Part shown: one piece after another, positions 38,288 to 48,613 of the stretch
Numbering within the stretch: the first letter of the stretch is position 1
How the letters are laid out: each line of letters starts with the position of its first letter
Source: Staphylococcus lutrae
GTDB lineage: Bacteria > Bacillota > Bacilli > Staphylococcales > Staphylococcaceae
DNA length: 64,000 nucleotides
NCBI RefSeq assembly: GCF_002101335.1
Contig: NZ_CP020773.1
Span: 2,232,001-2,296,000, forward strand
Direction: 5' to 3'
The notes under the pieces: model-generated
The model's database searches: none
Seen by the model: the letters and a program-made list of their open reading frames with translations, nothing else
Told to the model about the DNA's origin: nothing
Translations under genes and position numbers: made by a program

Positions 38288-39961
38288 TTGAATTTAGTAA
38301 AAAAGAAAAATAAAGACATACGTATTATTCCACTCGGTGGTGTAGGAGAGATTGCTAAAAACATGTACATTGTTGAAGTCGACGATGAGATGTTTATGCT
38401 GGACGCAGGATTGAAATTTCCTGAGGACGAAATGTTAGGCATTGACATTGTTATTCCTGATATTCAATATGTACTGGAAAATCAACAAAAATTAAAAGGG
38501 ATTTTCTTAACGCATGGTCACGAACATGCAATCGGAGCGGTTTCTTACATTTTAGAACAAGTCGATGCACCGGTTTACGGCTCTAAATTGACGATTGGAC
38601 TCGTTAAAGAAAGCTTAAAAGCCCGACAAATTAGTAAAAAGGTGCGTTATTACGTTGTAAATAATGAATCAGTGATGCGTTTTAAAGGGGTCAATGTGAC
38701 ATTTTTTAATACAACGCACAGTATACCGGATAGTTTAGGGGTTTGTATTCACACGTCTTATGGTGCGATTGTATACACGGGCGAGTTTAAATTCGATCAA
38801 AGTTTACAAGGGCATTATGCGCCTGATATGAAGAAAATGGCGGAGATTGGTGAAGATGGCGTATTTGCGTTATTAAGTGATTCAACTGAAGCTGAAAAAC
38901 CAGGGTATAACACACCTGAGAATGTTATTGAAAGCCATATGTTTGACGCTTTTGCAAAAGTGTCAGGTCGTTTGATTGTGTCATGTTATGCGTCTAACTT
39001 TATTCGTATTCAACAAGTACTCAATATTGCAAGCAGATTAAACCGAAAAGTATCATTTTTAGGTCGTTCATTAGAAAGTTCATTCAGCATTGCGCGCAAA
39101 ATGGGATACTTTAACATTCCAAAGGATTTACTGATCCCGATGAGTGAAGTTGAAAATTATCCGAAAAATGAAGTGATTATTATTGCCACTGGGATGCAAG
39201 GGGAACCTGTAGAAGCATTGAGTCAAATGGCACGTCAAAAACATAAAATTATGAATATCCAAAAAGGGGATTCAGTCTTTCTGGCGATAACGGCTTCTGC
39301 CAATATGGAAGTCATTATAGGTAATACACTTAATGAGTTAGTGCGTGCGGGTGCACATATTATTCCAAATAACAAAAAAATCCACGCATCAAGCCATGGA
39401 TGCATGGAAGAATTAAAAATGATGTTAAACATGATGAAACCAGAATACTTTATTCCAGTGCAAGGTGAATTCAAAATGCAAATTACGCATGCCAAATTGG
39501 CTAGTGAAACAGGGGTTAAACCTGAAAAAATCTTTTTAGCTGAAGCAGGCGATGTGATTCACTTTGACGGTGAAGAAATGAACCTTAACGAAAAAGTGAA
39601 TGCTGGAAATACTTTGATAGATGGTATTGGTGTGGGAGATGTCGGCAATATCGTTTTACGTGATCGTCATTTGTTAGCGCAGGATGGTATATTTATCGCA
39701 GTTGTGACATTGGATCCTAAAAACAGACGTATCGCTGCTGGGCCTGAGATTCAATCGAGAGGCTTTGTGTATGTGCGTGAAAGTGAAGCGTTACTGAAAG
39801 AAGCGGAGGAAAAGGTACGTGAAATTGTAGAAGCAGGTTTACAAGAAAAGCGTATCGAATGGTCTGAGATGAAACAAAATATGCGTGACCAAGTAAGTAA
39901 ATTACTTTATGAAAATACACGTAGAAAACCAATGATTATCCCGGTTATATCGGAAATTTAA
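38288..39961 (+). CDS. rnjB: Ribonuclease J2
   Basis: Metallo-beta-lactamase and beta-CASP ribonuclease that pairs with RNase J1 in 5'-3' decay and rRNA maturation. The usual HxHxDH zinc motif reads [10 protein letters not shown] near residue 74, with H in place of the catalytic D, which is the known degenerate form of RNase J2 and agrees with its weak activity. The core [17 protein letters not shown] start and GEFKFDQSL are intact. I start at the TTG at 38288 behind TAGGAGGTAAA, giving 557 residues; the ATG at 38255 lies before the ribosome site. RNase J1 is not in the window. Confidence 0.95.
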   Translation: MNLVKKKNKDIRIIPLGGVGEIAKNMYIVEVDDEMFMLDAGLKFPEDEMLGIDIVIPDIQYVLENQQKLKGIFLTHGHEHAIGAVSYILEQVDAPVYGSKLTIGLVKESLKARQISKKVRYYVVNNESVMRFKGVNVTFFNTTHSIPDSLGVCIHTSYGAIVYTGEFKFDQSLQGHYAPDMKKMAEIGEDGVFALLSDSTEAEKPGYNTPENVIESHMFDAFAKVSGRLIVSCYASNFIRIQQVLNIASRLNRKVSFLGRSLESSFSIARKMGYFNIPKDLLIPMSEVENYPKNEVIIIATGMQGEPVEALSQMARQKHKIMNIQKGDSVFLAITASANMEVIIGNTLNELVRAGAHIIPNNKKIHASSHGCMEELKMMLNMMKPEYFIPVQGEFKMQITHAKLASETGVKPEKIFLAEAGDVIHFDGEEMNLNEKVNAGNTLIDGIGVGDVGNIVLRDRHLLAQDGIFIAVVTLDPKNRRIAAGPEIQSRGFVYVRESEALLKEAEEKVREIVEAGLQEKRIEWSEMKQNMRDQVSKLLYENTRRKPMIIPVISEI

Positions 39962-39994
39962 GGTTAATGTCTGTGTGAAGTTCAAACAAGAAAA

Positions 39995-40046
39995 CGAATC
40001 TTACTCTTTGAAAGCACGCCATTTTGAAGAGTAGATTCGCTTTTTT
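39995..40046 (+). terminator. Terminator between rnjB and ftsK
   Basis: A 13-14-bp imperfect stem (39995-40008 with 40027-40039) with a large loop and six T residues (40041-40046). Confidence 0.85.
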
Positions 40047-40096
40047 CATCATACAGGTTAATGATATCATTTTAAGAAAGTAGAAGGTGACGAAGC

Positions 40097-42472
40097 ATGG
40101 CGCAAACCCCAAAACGTAAATCCCAAACGACGCGTAACAAAAAGCGTACATCGAAAAGGAAACAGAATGATACGCCAATCCGATTTGTTTTAGCGATAGT
40201 TATGGTGATTGTCCTCATGTTGGGTGTGTTTCAACTAGGACTGATTGGAATCGCCATCGATAGTTTTTTTAATTATTTGTTTGGTTTAACACGTTATCTT
40301 ACATACTTCTTACTATTATTAGCGATTGGATTCATTGCTTATAATGGCAAATTGCCTAAAACACGGCGCATGACAGGTTCAATTGTATTGCAAATTGCGT
40401 TACTTTTTGTAGCTCAGTTATTTTTTATGGGTACAGAAGGGGTAAGAGCGAGACGTGAACCTGTATTGTCATTCGTATTTCAAAGTTATGATGCGCCGGA
40501 ACATATGCACTTTGGAGGCGGTCGTATTGGTTTTGAGTTGGTTCATTTTCTTTTGCCATTGATTTCTTTGGTCGGCATCGTATTATTGACACTCATTTTA
40601 TTAATTTCAAGTGGTATTTTGTTAATGAAAAAACGACATCGCGACGTTGCAAAGTCGTGGTTGGAACAGTTTAAACAATCCACGGTCGCTTCGTATGAAA
40701 AAGCGAAAGTACGACAATCAGAGCGACGTATGGCGAAGGCGGATCAAAAAGAACAAAAACGCCTTGCACGAGAAAAGGAACAAACGGAAACCCCTGAAGT
40801 CAAAGATGTTTCGGATTTTCCTGAAATCGCTCATGATGAAAGTGAGTCCGTTGATGCACCGACAATTCCTATTTTCGGACATAAAACAGTTGAGGTAGAG
40901 GAAGAAAATTCTGCTGAATCACATACAACGCCTGCGGGTAACTCACCGAAATCATTCGACGCTTCAAAATCAAATCAGTCACAACAAGATGGCGATTTTG
41001 AGCGCGTGATGGATGCTGAGGGCTCTATTTCTGAGGCGGGGGCGGTAGAAAATCAGAAGTATAAAGTGCCACCGCTATCATTATTAGATGCACCACAACG
41101 TCAACAAACGACTTCAAAAACGGAAGTACAGCGTAAAGGTAAATTGCTTGAAACCACATTGAAAAATTTTGGTGTCGATGCTAAGGTGACTCAAATTAAA
41201 ATTGGTCCGGCTGTGACACAATACGAAGTCCAACCTGCACAAGGGGTGAAAGTCAGTCGTATCGTAAATTTACATAACGATATCGCGCTTGCACTTGCAG
41301 CAAAGGATATTCGTATCGAAGCGCCGATACCTGGTAAATCTGCTGTAGGTATTGAAGTGCCGAATCAGAAAGTTGCATTAGTGACTTTGAAAGAAGTCCT
41401 TGATGAGAAATTTCCTACAACCAACAAGTTAGAAGTTGCTTTAGGACGTGATATATCGGGTGAACCTGTGACAGCCGAATTAAATAAAATGCCTCATTTA
41501 TTAGTAGCGGGATCAACGGGTAGTGGTAAATCCGTATGTATTAATGGAATAATTACGAGCATTTTGCTAAACGCAAAACCGCATGAAGTTAAATTGATGA
41601 TGATTGACCCTAAAATGGTAGAATTAAATGTATACAATGGTATTCCACATTTATTAACGCCTGTCGTCACAAATCCACACAAAGCGGCACAAGCATTAGA
41701 AAAAGTCGTCGCAGAAATGGAAAGACGCTATGATTTATTTCAACATTCAGGGACACGAAACATTGAAGGCTTTAATGCGTTTGTCGCACAAAAAAATAAA
41801 GAATTGGCTGAAAAAGAACCATTATTACCTTATATTGTTGTTATCGTGGATGAATTGGCTGATTTAATGATGGTTGCAGGCAAAGATGTTGAAACAGCGA
41901 TTACGCGAATTACACAAATGGCGCGTGCTGCGGGGATTCATTTGATTATTGCCACACAACGACCTTCAGTAGATGTCATTACCGGTTTGATAAAAAATAA
42001 TATTCCTTCGCGCATTGCATTTGCAGTGAGCTCACAAACAGATTCACGCACCATTATTGACAGTGGCGGGGCAGAGAAATTATTGGGTAAAGGTGATATG
42101 TTGTTTATCAAAAACGGTGGTTCCACACGTACGCGAGTACAAGGGGCGTTTTTAAGTGATAATGAAGTGCAAAAGGTTGTAGATTTTGTAGTCGCACAAC
42201 AAAGCGCCAATTATGTGAAAGAAATGGAACCTGATGCTGATACGTCTCAGGACGGAACAAATGAAAGTGATGATCCACTATACCCTGAAGCTTATTTGTT
42301 CGTGATTGAACAACAAAAAGCGAGCACGTCTTTACTCCAACGACAATTTAGAATTGGTTATAACCGTGCATCAAGAATTATGGATGATTTAGAGCGTAAT
42401 CAAGTGATTGGTCCGCAAAAGGGCAGCAAACCAAGACAAATATTAGTCGATTTAAATGATGGAGAGGTGTAA
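40097..42472 (+). CDS. ftsK: DNA translocase FtsK/SpoIIIE
   Basis: Hexameric motor that pumps chromosomal DNA through the closing septum. The basic N-terminal stretch is followed by four membrane helices (about residues 28-180), a charged low-complexity linker (180-330), then the RecA-like motor with Walker [14 protein letters not shown] near 473 and Walker [14 protein letters not shown] near 577. The C-terminal gamma winged helix ([25 protein letters not shown]) reads KOPS/SRS sequences. ATG at 40097 follows AGAAGGTGACG. 791 residues. XerC, its recombination partner at dif, is at 4.9 kb. ymfC follows after 3 bases. Confidence 0.95.
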   Translation: MAQTPKRKSQTTRNKKRTSKRKQNDTPIRFVLAIVMVIVLMLGVFQLGLIGIAIDSFFNYLFGLTRYLTYFLLLLAIGFIAYNGKLPKTRRMTGSIVLQIALLFVAQLFFMGTEGVRARREPVLSFVFQSYDAPEHMHFGGGRIGFELVHFLLPLISLVGIVLLTLILLISSGILLMKKRHRDVAKSWLEQFKQSTVASYEKAKVRQSERRMAKADQKEQKRLAREKEQTETPEVKDVSDFPEIAHDESESVDAPTIPIFGHKTVEVEEENSAESHTTPAGNSPKSFDASKSNQSQQDGDFERVMDAEGSISEAGAVENQKYKVPPLSLLDAPQRQQTTSKTEVQRKGKLLETTLKNFGVDAKVTQIKIGPAVTQYEVQPAQGVKVSRIVNLHNDIALALAAKDIRIEAPIPGKSAVGIEVPNQKVALVTLKEVLDEKFPTTNKLEVALGRDISGEPVTAELNKMPHLLVAGSTGSGKSVCINGIITSILLNAKPHEVKLMMIDPKMVELNVYNGIPHLLTPVVTNPHKAAQALEKVVAEMERRYDLFQHSGTRNIEGFNAFVAQKNKELAEKEPLLPYIVVIVDELADLMMVAGKDVETAITRITQMARAAGIHLIIATQRPSVDVITGLIKNNIPSRIAFAVSSQTDSRTIIDSGGAEKLLGKGDMLFIKNGGSTRTRVQGAFLSDNEVQKVVDFVVAQQSANYVKEMEPDADTSQDGTNESDDPLYPEAYLFVIEQQKASTSLLQRQFRIGYNRASRIMDDLERNQVIGPQKGSKPRQILVDLNDGEV

Positions 42473-42475
42473 CCG

Positions 42476-43192
42476 ATGTCTATAAACCCAGATGTTAATA
42501 TTGTAAAAGAATGGATTCTTAAAGAAATAGAACAAGAAAACATTAAACCTGGTGCTTCTTTGCCAGGTTTAATGTCCATTGCGCGTCAATTTGGTGTCAC
42601 TGCTGACAATGTTCAAGTGGCGATTCATGAGCTCGTGACCGAACAAATCGTGACTCAAAATTTTGAAGAAGGCGTACGGGCAAAAGTGCCACAACCTTTT
42701 TTCTATCCATTAGATGAGTTGATGAGCATTGGGCGAATGATTTCTGATAAAGGTTATGAAAATGGAACAGTCTTTTTAAGTCTAGATGAAGAAATCGCCT
42801 CTCTTGATGATTGTAAAATTATGCAACTAGAGCCGGAGACGCCGATTACTGTCATTGAGCGTATTCGAACAGCGGATGGTCAACCTGTTGTATACTGTTT
42901 AGACAAAGTCTCAATGAATGTGTTGTCCCATTTTGGTACACATAATCAACAAACATCGATTTTGAAAGCGATTGAATCAGTCAGTCAACAAAAGATTGCG
43001 TACGCTGATACAGAAATCGAAGCCATTAGTTATGAGCCGTATATTTCAGAAGCATTAGAAGCCGATCCACACGATGGCTTAATGCTATTAAAACAGGTTC
43101 ATTATACAGAGGCAGGAAATCCAATTCTGTATTCTTTAAACTATTTTAAAAGTAGCTTAGTTAAGTTTCGGACGATTCGAAAACGTCTATAA
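42476..43192 (+). CDS. ymfC: GntR-family regulator YmfC
   Basis: A 238-residue regulator with an N-terminal winged helix (KPGASLPGLMSIARQFGVTADNVQVAIHEL, residues 23-52) and a C-terminal UTRA-type ligand-binding domain (about 90-235, with IERIRTADGQPVVYCLDKV). It sits 3 bases after ftsK and 31 before ymfF, matching the spoIIIE-ymfC-ymfF-ymfH order of Bacillus. The ligand is unknown. The first residues of the recognition helix lack the usual arginine-rich SRxTVR motif, so DNA binding may be atypical. Confidence 0.85.
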   Translation: MSINPDVNIVKEWILKEIEQENIKPGASLPGLMSIARQFGVTADNVQVAIHELVTEQIVTQNFEEGVRAKVPQPFFYPLDELMSIGRMISDKGYENGTVFLSLDEEIASLDDCKIMQLEPETPITVIERIRTADGQPVVYCLDKVSMNVLSHFGTHNQQTSILKAIESVSQQKIAYADTEIEAISYEPYISEALEADPHDGLMLLKQVHYTEAGNPILYSLNYFKSSLVKFRTIRKRL

Positions 43193-43223
43193 TGTATTAA
43201 ATCAATTGTAAAGGAGGAGTTGC

Positions 43224-44519
43224 ATGAAACAACTTCAAGACCCATCTGTACTACCTATTTCAGTGTTATCCACGAAGAAGTTTAAGACAACGACTGTGAC
43301 GTTTAAATTTATGGCGCCATTGGATAAAAAAACAATGACACAGCGTTCTTTATTAAGCAAATTACTTGTACGCGCGACACATCAATTTCCAAACGATAAG
43401 GCATTCAATCAATATTTATCTGAATTGTATGGCGCTTACGTTAATAGCTATGTGTCTAAGTATAAAGATTGCCATGTCATTACGATAACGTTGGAAATTG
43501 TTAATTCGCGTTATTTGTTAGATGATGAGCCTTTGTTCGAAAAAGGTATCGCTTTGTTAAAAGAAATTATTTTGAATCCACTTGTATCAAATGGTGAATT
43601 TAACGAAACATTTGTGAAACAAGAAAAAAGTTTGTTAAAGAAAAAATTATCTGCGCTTGAAGATAATAAATCTCAAATTGCATACTTACGATTACTTAAA
43701 CATATGTTTGGCACGCATCCTTATCGTTATATGGCGGCGGGCGACCTTGATGAAATTGACAAGATAACCGCGGCAGATCTTTATCATACATATCGTTCTA
43801 TGTTAGACAATGATTACTGTTCTGTTTATGTTGTAGGAAATGTTAAAGAAGACGAAACGATTCAACGTATTCAATCAGAATTTAACATTCGCGCTTTCAC
43901 ATATCGACCTACGTCATTTGGTCAAACGATTCAACACGGTACACCTGTGAAAGAAATCGTTGAAAAAGATGATATAGACCAAGCTAAACTGAATATGGGA
44001 TTTCGTTTTCCTACGCATTATGGTGAAAAAGATTACTATGCATTCGTTGTTTTTAATACCATGTTCGGTGGTGATCCATCATCTGTATTGTTCAATGAAG
44101 TACGTGAGCAAAAAAGTTTAGCCTATTCCATCCATTCACAAATCGATGGGAAAAATGGTTTCTTATTTGTAATGAGTGGTGTATCTGTAAAAGATGATCA
44201 ACTCGCAAAAGATACGATTATAGAAGCGTTTAACCGATTTAAAACAGGTGATTTCACAGAAGAGAAAATGGAATTGGCGAAAACGATTATTTTATCAGGC
44301 AGAAAAGAATCGAAAGATCGTCCAAAACATATGATTGAGACGATGCACAATCAATTGCTGTTAGATGTCCCTGAAACAGAAGCGCAATTTGAAGCACGCA
44401 TTCAAGCGGTTCGACATGAAGATATTCAACGACTCTGTCAAAATGCGCATTTAGATACGATTTATATTTTGACAAAGGAAGGTGACGTAGATGAAGCAAA
44501 CATACTATCAGCAAATTGA
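43224..44519 (+). CDS. ymfF: M16-family zinc peptidase-like protein YmfF (catalytically incomplete)
   Basis: A 431-residue protein with the insulinase/processing-peptidase fold. No HxxEH zinc motif occurs in the N-terminal half, where the family would place it; the equivalent region reads LLSKLLVRATHQFPNDKAF. The C-terminal half contains the FNTMFGGDPSSVLFNEVREQKSLAYSI stretch, typical of the R/Y subunit of two-partner M16 proteases. It overlaps ymfH by 29 bases, so the two are probably translated together and form a heterodimer in which YmfH carries the zinc. Bacillus relatives process small peptides. Confidence 0.85.
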   Translation: MKQLQDPSVLPISVLSTKKFKTTTVTFKFMAPLDKKTMTQRSLLSKLLVRATHQFPNDKAFNQYLSELYGAYVNSYVSKYKDCHVITITLEIVNSRYLLDDEPLFEKGIALLKEIILNPLVSNGEFNETFVKQEKSLLKKKLSALEDNKSQIAYLRLLKHMFGTHPYRYMAAGDLDEIDKITAADLYHTYRSMLDNDYCSVYVVGNVKEDETIQRIQSEFNIRAFTYRPTSFGQTIQHGTPVKEIVEKDDIDQAKLNMGFRFPTHYGEKDYYAFVVFNTMFGGDPSSVLFNEVREQKSLAYSIHSQIDGKNGFLFVMSGVSVKDDQLAKDTIIEAFNRFKTGDFTEEKMELAKTIILSGRKESKDRPKHMIETMHNQLLLDVPETEAQFEARIQAVRHEDIQRLCQNAHLDTIYILTKEGDVDEANILSAN

Positions 44520-45780
44520 TGAAACGGTGTATCATGCGACTTTGGAAAATGGATTAAACCTTTTTGTTATTCCTAAAAAAGATTTTCAGAAGACTTTTGT
44601 GACATATACGACACAATTTGGTTCTCTTGATTACCGTTTTAAGCCACATGGCTCTGATGAATTTGTTTCTGTTCCTGATGGTGTTGCCCACTTTTTAGAA
44701 CATAAATTATTCGAAAAAGAAGACGGTGATTTGTTCACAGAGTTTGCAGCACATGATGCACAAGTGAATGCCTTTACAAGCTTTGATCGTACAAGTTATT
44801 TATTCAGCGCCACCAATCATATTGATGACAATATTTTACGTTTGTTAAAAATGGTGGAATCACCTTACTTTTCAGAAGCCTCTGTTGAAAAAGAAAAAGG
44901 GATTATTGCTGAAGAAATTAAAATGTATCAAGAGCAACCCGGATATCGTCTGATGTTTAACACTTTGCGTGCGATGTATCATCAACATCCAGTGCGCGTC
45001 GATATTGCGGGTTCGGTTGAAAGTATTTATCAAATCACAAAAGACGATTTGTATTTATGCTATGAAACGTTCTATCATCCTTCCAACATGGTGCTATTCG
45101 TTGTAGGAGATGTAGACCCCGAACATATCGAGCAACTGGTACGAACACATGAAGATGCACGTGGCATTAAAGCGCAACCTGTTATTGAGCGTGATCCGTT
45201 GTTAGAACCTTCTGAAATCGTATGTTCTAAAACAGATGAAGCAATGGCAATTCAATCGCCACGAATAATGATTGGCTTAAAGCATCCCGTATACGAAACG
45301 ACGTTGCAACAAGGGGTTAAAGAAGATATAGAGATGTCATTTTTCTTCGAGATGATTTATGGAGAAGAAACACCATTTTATCAAATGTTGCTCAGTCAGG
45401 ATTTGATTGATGATACATTTAGCTACCAAACAGTGATTGAACCAAGCTATAGTTTTACTCTGATTACATCAGCAACGACTGAACCAGATCGCTTGAAAGG
45501 TTTACTGATTGATGAACTTAAATTGAGAATGGGACAATTAGAGGATCAACATGCTTTTGATTTATTGAAGAGACAATTTATTGGTGAATATATTTCTAGC
45601 TTGAATGCGCCAGAGTATATTGCGAACCAATCTACGAAATTTTATTTTGATGGTTTGAGTTTATTTGAACTTTTAAATTTAGTGGACAGTATTACATTAG
45701 AAACGGTAAACGAAACAGTTCGTCGTCGTCTGGATTTAGAGGCGATGGTGGACAGTCGTTTGGAGATGAAAATGTCATGA
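44491..45780 (+). CDS. ymfH: M16-family zinc metallopeptidase YmfH
   Basis: A 429-residue M16 peptidase with the inverted zinc motif HFLEH at residues 67-71 and the downstream glutamate in EKGIIAEEIKMYQEQPGYR near 135-150, both needed for activity. It overlaps the partner ymfF gene by 29 bases and is itself overlapped by ymfI by four (ATGA). The tight coupling of an active and an inactive M16 half is the usual two-subunit arrangement. Substrate not known in Staphylococcus. Confidence 0.88.
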   Translation: MKQTYYQQIDETVYHATLENGLNLFVIPKKDFQKTFVTYTTQFGSLDYRFKPHGSDEFVSVPDGVAHFLEHKLFEKEDGDLFTEFAAHDAQVNAFTSFDRTSYLFSATNHIDDNILRLLKMVESPYFSEASVEKEKGIIAEEIKMYQEQPGYRLMFNTLRAMYHQHPVRVDIAGSVESIYQITKDDLYLCYETFYHPSNMVLFVVGDVDPEHIEQLVRTHEDARGIKAQPVIERDPLLEPSEIVCSKTDEAMAIQSPRIMIGLKHPVYETTLQQGVKEDIEMSFFFEMIYGEETPFYQMLLSQDLIDDTFSYQTVIEPSYSFTLITSATTEPDRLKGLLIDELKLRMGQLEDQHAFDLLKRQFIGEYISSLNAPEYIANQSTKFYFDGLSLFELLNLVDSITLETVNETVRRRLDLEAMVDSRLEMKMS

Positions 45781-46481
45781 AAGCACTTGTGATTGGAGGT
45801 TCTGGTACAATAGGTCGTGCAATTACGCATGACCTTCTTTCACATGGCTATGAAGTGGTTGTGACCTATCATCAGACACCTATTGCTGAATTAAGAGATG
45901 AATTTCAAAATCAACCTGTACAGTTTATCCAATTGGATTTAACGCAATCCATCGATTTAGACCAACAATTTGGATTCATTCGTAACTTAGATGCCATCGT
46001 TTATGCGAGTGGTCAAAGTTTGTATGGCTTGTTACAAGATATGGAAGATACGCAAATTGACGCACTGTATCGTGTACACGTTTTTCATTTCATCAAAGTG
46101 ACACGCTATTTCATTAATCAACTTATTCAAAGTGAACAAGGGCGTATTGTGGTCATTTCTTCAATTTGGGGTGAAACAGGTGCGAGTTATGAAACGGTAT
46201 ACTCTAGTATGAAAGCGGCCCAAATTGGTTTTGTTAAAGCCCTTGCACAAGAGTTAGCGCGTACTTCTGTGACTGTCAATGCCGTTGCACCAGGTGTGGT
46301 TGCAGGTCGGATGACGGACGCATTACCAATAGATGCGCGTGACGCTTTGCTTGAGGAATTGCCTCAAAATCGGTGGGTGACACCTGAGGAAGTTGCATAT
46401 GTGACGCGTTTTTTATTATCACCTAGTGCGCAAAGTATGACCGGTACTGTTCAACGTATTAATGGTGGATGGTATTGTTAA
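45777..46481 (+). CDS. ymfI: Short-chain dehydrogenase/reductase YmfI
   Basis: A 234-residue Rossmann-fold oxidoreductase. The cofactor loop is VIGGSGTIGRAI (residues 5-16), the catalytic serine follows RIVVISSIWG near 126, and the YSSMK motif (Y and K near 140-144) is intact. It resembles 3-oxoacyl-ACP reductases, but the substrate is unproven. It overlaps ymfH by four bases. A promoter directly after its stop starts the next unit. Confidence 0.88.
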   Translation: MKALVIGGSGTIGRAITHDLLSHGYEVVVTYHQTPIAELRDEFQNQPVQFIQLDLTQSIDLDQQFGFIRNLDAIVYASGQSLYGLLQDMEDTQIDALYRVHVFHFIKVTRYFINQLIQSEQGRIVVISSIWGETGASYETVYSSMKAAQIGFVKALAQELARTSVTVNAVAPGVVAGRMTDALPIDARDALLEELPQNRWVTPEEVAYVTRFLLSPSAQSMTGTVQRINGGWYC

Positions 46482-46483
46482 TT

Positions 46484-46492
46484 TGCTATAAT
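46484..46492 (+). promoter_or_regulatory. Extended -10 promoter upstream of ymfK
   Basis: TGC followed by a perfect TATAAT (46487-46492) lies just after the ymfI stop; the -35 is weak. It would transcribe ymfK, ymfM and perhaps pgsA. Confidence 0.5.
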
Positions 46493-46533
46493 AAAGTTAA
46501 TCTACTGGCACTGTATACGTAAGGGGGATTTTG

Positions 46534-47382
46534 ATGATCACACGAGAAAAACGCGAATGGTATTTAGAATATAATATTAATGTCAATCGAGCTGGGTTAT
46601 TAGGCGATGTATCAAGCTTGCTAGGGATGATGGGTATTAACATCGGAACGATTAATGGCATTGATAAGTCGATACGTGCATTCATCATTAAGTCGGATAG
46701 CGAAGAAAAAATTAAACGTTTTGAAACATTGTTGAAAGAAATCGATGATATTTCATTGAGAGTGTTACGTGAACCAGAACTTAAAGATCGTTTGGCAGTC
46801 CGACACGGACGATACGTAAAGCAAGATGAGCATGATAAAAAAATATTCCGCTTTGAAAGAGACGATTTAGGTTTACTTGTTGACTTCATGGCAGAGTTAT
46901 TTAAAGAGGAAGGTCATAAGTTAATCGGTATTCGAGGGATGCCACGTGTGGGAAAAACAGAGTCTATTGTAGCGGGAAGTGTTTCCGCACATAAAAAGTG
47001 GCTTTTTATTAGTTCTACATTGATTAAGCAAACTGTGAGAAGTTCTTTAATTAAAGGAGAATATGATAAAGATCACGTCTATATCATCGATGGAGCAGTA
47101 ACGGCGCGTGAAACGAATCCGAAACATCAAGAATTGGTTAGAGAGGTAATGACATTGCCTTCTGTCAAAGTTGTTGAGCACCCTGACCTTTTTGTTGAAG
47201 CAAGTGATTATATAATGGAAGATTTTGACTATATCATCGAACTCAGAGCGGAAGAAAACCAAGAAATAGAATATGAAGAAATGAAAAAGCAAACCGTAAG
47301 AAGTAAAAACAATTTAGATTTCGGTGATACTTTTGGTGGATTCGGTGATGGTTTTGGGGACGGATTTGGATCATGGAGATGA
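46534..47382 (+). CDS. ymfK: YmfK-family protein (DUF3388) with ACT-like and P-loop regions
   Basis: A 282-residue protein conserved next to ymfM and pgsA in Bacillales. The N-terminal 75 residues look like an ACT fold (YNINVNRAGLLGDVSSLLGMMGINI). A P-loop-like GMPRVGKTES occurs near residue 142, and the C terminus is a Gly-Phe-Asp repeat, FGDTFGGFGDGFGDGFGSWR. Function is unknown; the mix suggests a nucleotide-dependent regulator with an unstructured tail. The ATG at 46534, behind AAGGGGGAT, is preferred over a TTG three bases upstream. Confidence 0.8.
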   Translation: MITREKREWYLEYNINVNRAGLLGDVSSLLGMMGINIGTINGIDKSIRAFIIKSDSEEKIKRFETLLKEIDDISLRVLREPELKDRLAVRHGRYVKQDEHDKKIFRFERDDLGLLVDFMAELFKEEGHKLIGIRGMPRVGKTESIVAGSVSAHKKWLFISSTLIKQTVRSSLIKGEYDKDHVYIIDGAVTARETNPKHQELVREVMTLPSVKVVEHPDLFVEASDYIMEDFDYIIELRAEENQEIEYEEMKKQTVRSKNNLDFGDTFGGFGDGFGDGFGSWR

Positions 47383-47396
47383 ACGGGGGGCGCAAT

Positions 47397-47792
47397 GTGC
47401 AAACGATCGGAGAAGTGTTGCAGAGTAAAAGAGAGCGTATCGGCATGACACTCGCTGAATTAGAAAAAAGGACGCAAATACAACGAGACACGTTGATGCG
47501 TATTGAACAAAATCATTTCGAAAGTTTTAAACATCCACATCATATTCGAGGATTTATTCAAAAATATGCCCAATCTGTGAATATCGACGCACAATTGTTG
47601 ATGGAAAAGCACAAAGAGGAATTACCTGAATCACAGCGTCAAGCGCACATGATTTTACAGCAAATCGCGGAACATAAAGATGTGTTGACCTTTGAACAGT
47701 CGAATGAACAGCCCAAAAAGGTTGCGACTTTGATTGGATTACTCATATGTATTACAGCAGTCTGTTGGGGACTCATGGCGCTTATGCTATAA
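47397..47792 (+). CDS. ymfM: RodZ-like helix-turn-helix membrane protein YmfM
   Basis: A 131-residue protein with an N-terminal Xre/Cro-type helix-turn-helix (TIGEVLQSKRERIGMTLAEL then TQIQRDTLMRIEQNHFESF) and one C-terminal transmembrane segment (VATLIGLLICITAVCWGLMALML). This is a short form of the RodZ architecture and lacks the extracytoplasmic domain; RodZ links MreB to the cell wall machinery, but most staphylococci have no MreB, so the role here may differ. I start at the GTG at 47397 behind GGGGGGC; the earlier frame overlaps ymfK. Confidence 0.82.
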   Translation: MQTIGEVLQSKRERIGMTLAELEKRTQIQRDTLMRIEQNHFESFKHPHHIRGFIQKYAQSVNIDAQLLMEKHKEELPESQRQAHMILQQIAEHKDVLTFEQSNEQPKKVATLIGLLICITAVCWGLMALML

Positions 47793-47793
47793 T
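47765..47793 (+). promoter_or_regulatory. Promoter for pgsA inside the end of ymfM
   Basis: TTGGGG (47765-47770), 17 bases, TATAAT (47788-47793) with an upstream TG. It overlaps the ymfM stop and lies 40 bases before pgsA. Confidence 0.6.
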
Positions 47794-47832
47794 GATTTTA
47801 AAAGATAGAGAATGTTGAAGAGAGGAAAAATA

Positions 47833-48420
47833 ATGAATATACCGAATCAGATTACTTTGTTTCGAGTGATTTTAATTCCAATTTTTATGTTGTTTGCACT
47901 TGTCGACTTTGGAATGGGTCAAGTGACTTTTTTAGGAGGACAATTGATTCGTGTTGAATTTTTAATCAGTGGCGTGATTTTTATTGTAGCGTCATTAAGC
48001 GATTTTTTAGATGGATATTTGGCACGTAAATGGCAACTTGTCACAAACATGGGGAAATTTTTAGATCCATTAGCGGATAAGCTTTTAGTGTCCGCAGCAC
48101 TCATCGTCCTAGTTGAATTGGGACTTACGAGTTCTGTCGTTGCAGTCATTATTATTGCACGTGAATTTGCAGTCACAGGTTTACGTTTATTGCAAATCGA
48201 ACAAGGCTTTGTAAGTGCGGCAGGGCAATTAGGAAAAATTAAAACAGCTGTGACAATGGTGGCGTTAGTATTGATATTGTTAGGCGAACCTTTCAGTCAA
48301 TGGATTGGCTTTTCATTGGGACAAATTTTATTATATATTGGCGTATTTTTCACTATACTTTCTGGTATTGAGTATTTTTATAAAGGCCGTGATGTTTTTT
48401 TACAAGATAGAAAAGCGTAA
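47833..48420 (+). CDS. pgsA: Phosphatidylglycerophosphate synthase
   Basis: Membrane enzyme that joins CDP-diacylglycerol and glycerol 3-phosphate, the committed step to phosphatidylglycerol. The CDP-alcohol phosphotransferase signature is intact: DGYLARKW, then [10 protein letters not shown]. Four to six hydrophobic helices cover the 195 residues. ATG at 47833 follows GAGAGGAAA; the frame from 47812 is longer but lacks a site. Its substrate is the product of CdsA, encoded at 13 kb. Confidence 0.96.
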   Translation: MNIPNQITLFRVILIPIFMLFALVDFGMGQVTFLGGQLIRVEFLISGVIFIVASLSDFLDGYLARKWQLVTNMGKFLDPLADKLLVSAALIVLVELGLTSSVVAVIIIAREFAVTGLRLLQIEQGFVSAAGQLGKIKTAVTMVALVLILLGEPFSQWIGFSLGQILLYIGVFFTILSGIEYFYKGRDVFLQDRKA

Positions 48421-48449
48421 GGTCTTAATGAAAAGACGTACGATGATTG

Positions 48450-48485
48450 AGCAACATGAGTGTATTAACGGCTTGTGTTGCTTTT
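48450..48485 (+). terminator. Terminator after pgsA
   Basis: AGCAACA (48450-48456) pairs with TGTTGCT (48476-48482), then T residues. The loop is large, so strength is moderate. The rest of the gap to cinA shows no gene. Confidence 0.6.
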
Positions 48486-48613
48486 CTATTTTTTGTGTTG
48501 ATTGAAAATGTAACAAGGATGATGTGATTAAAGGGCATCGTTTTGTAATAGCTGTTTGGATGACGATGACATCGCATGTGCCATGGAGAAGGCGTCAATA
48601 TTGGAGGTATTTT

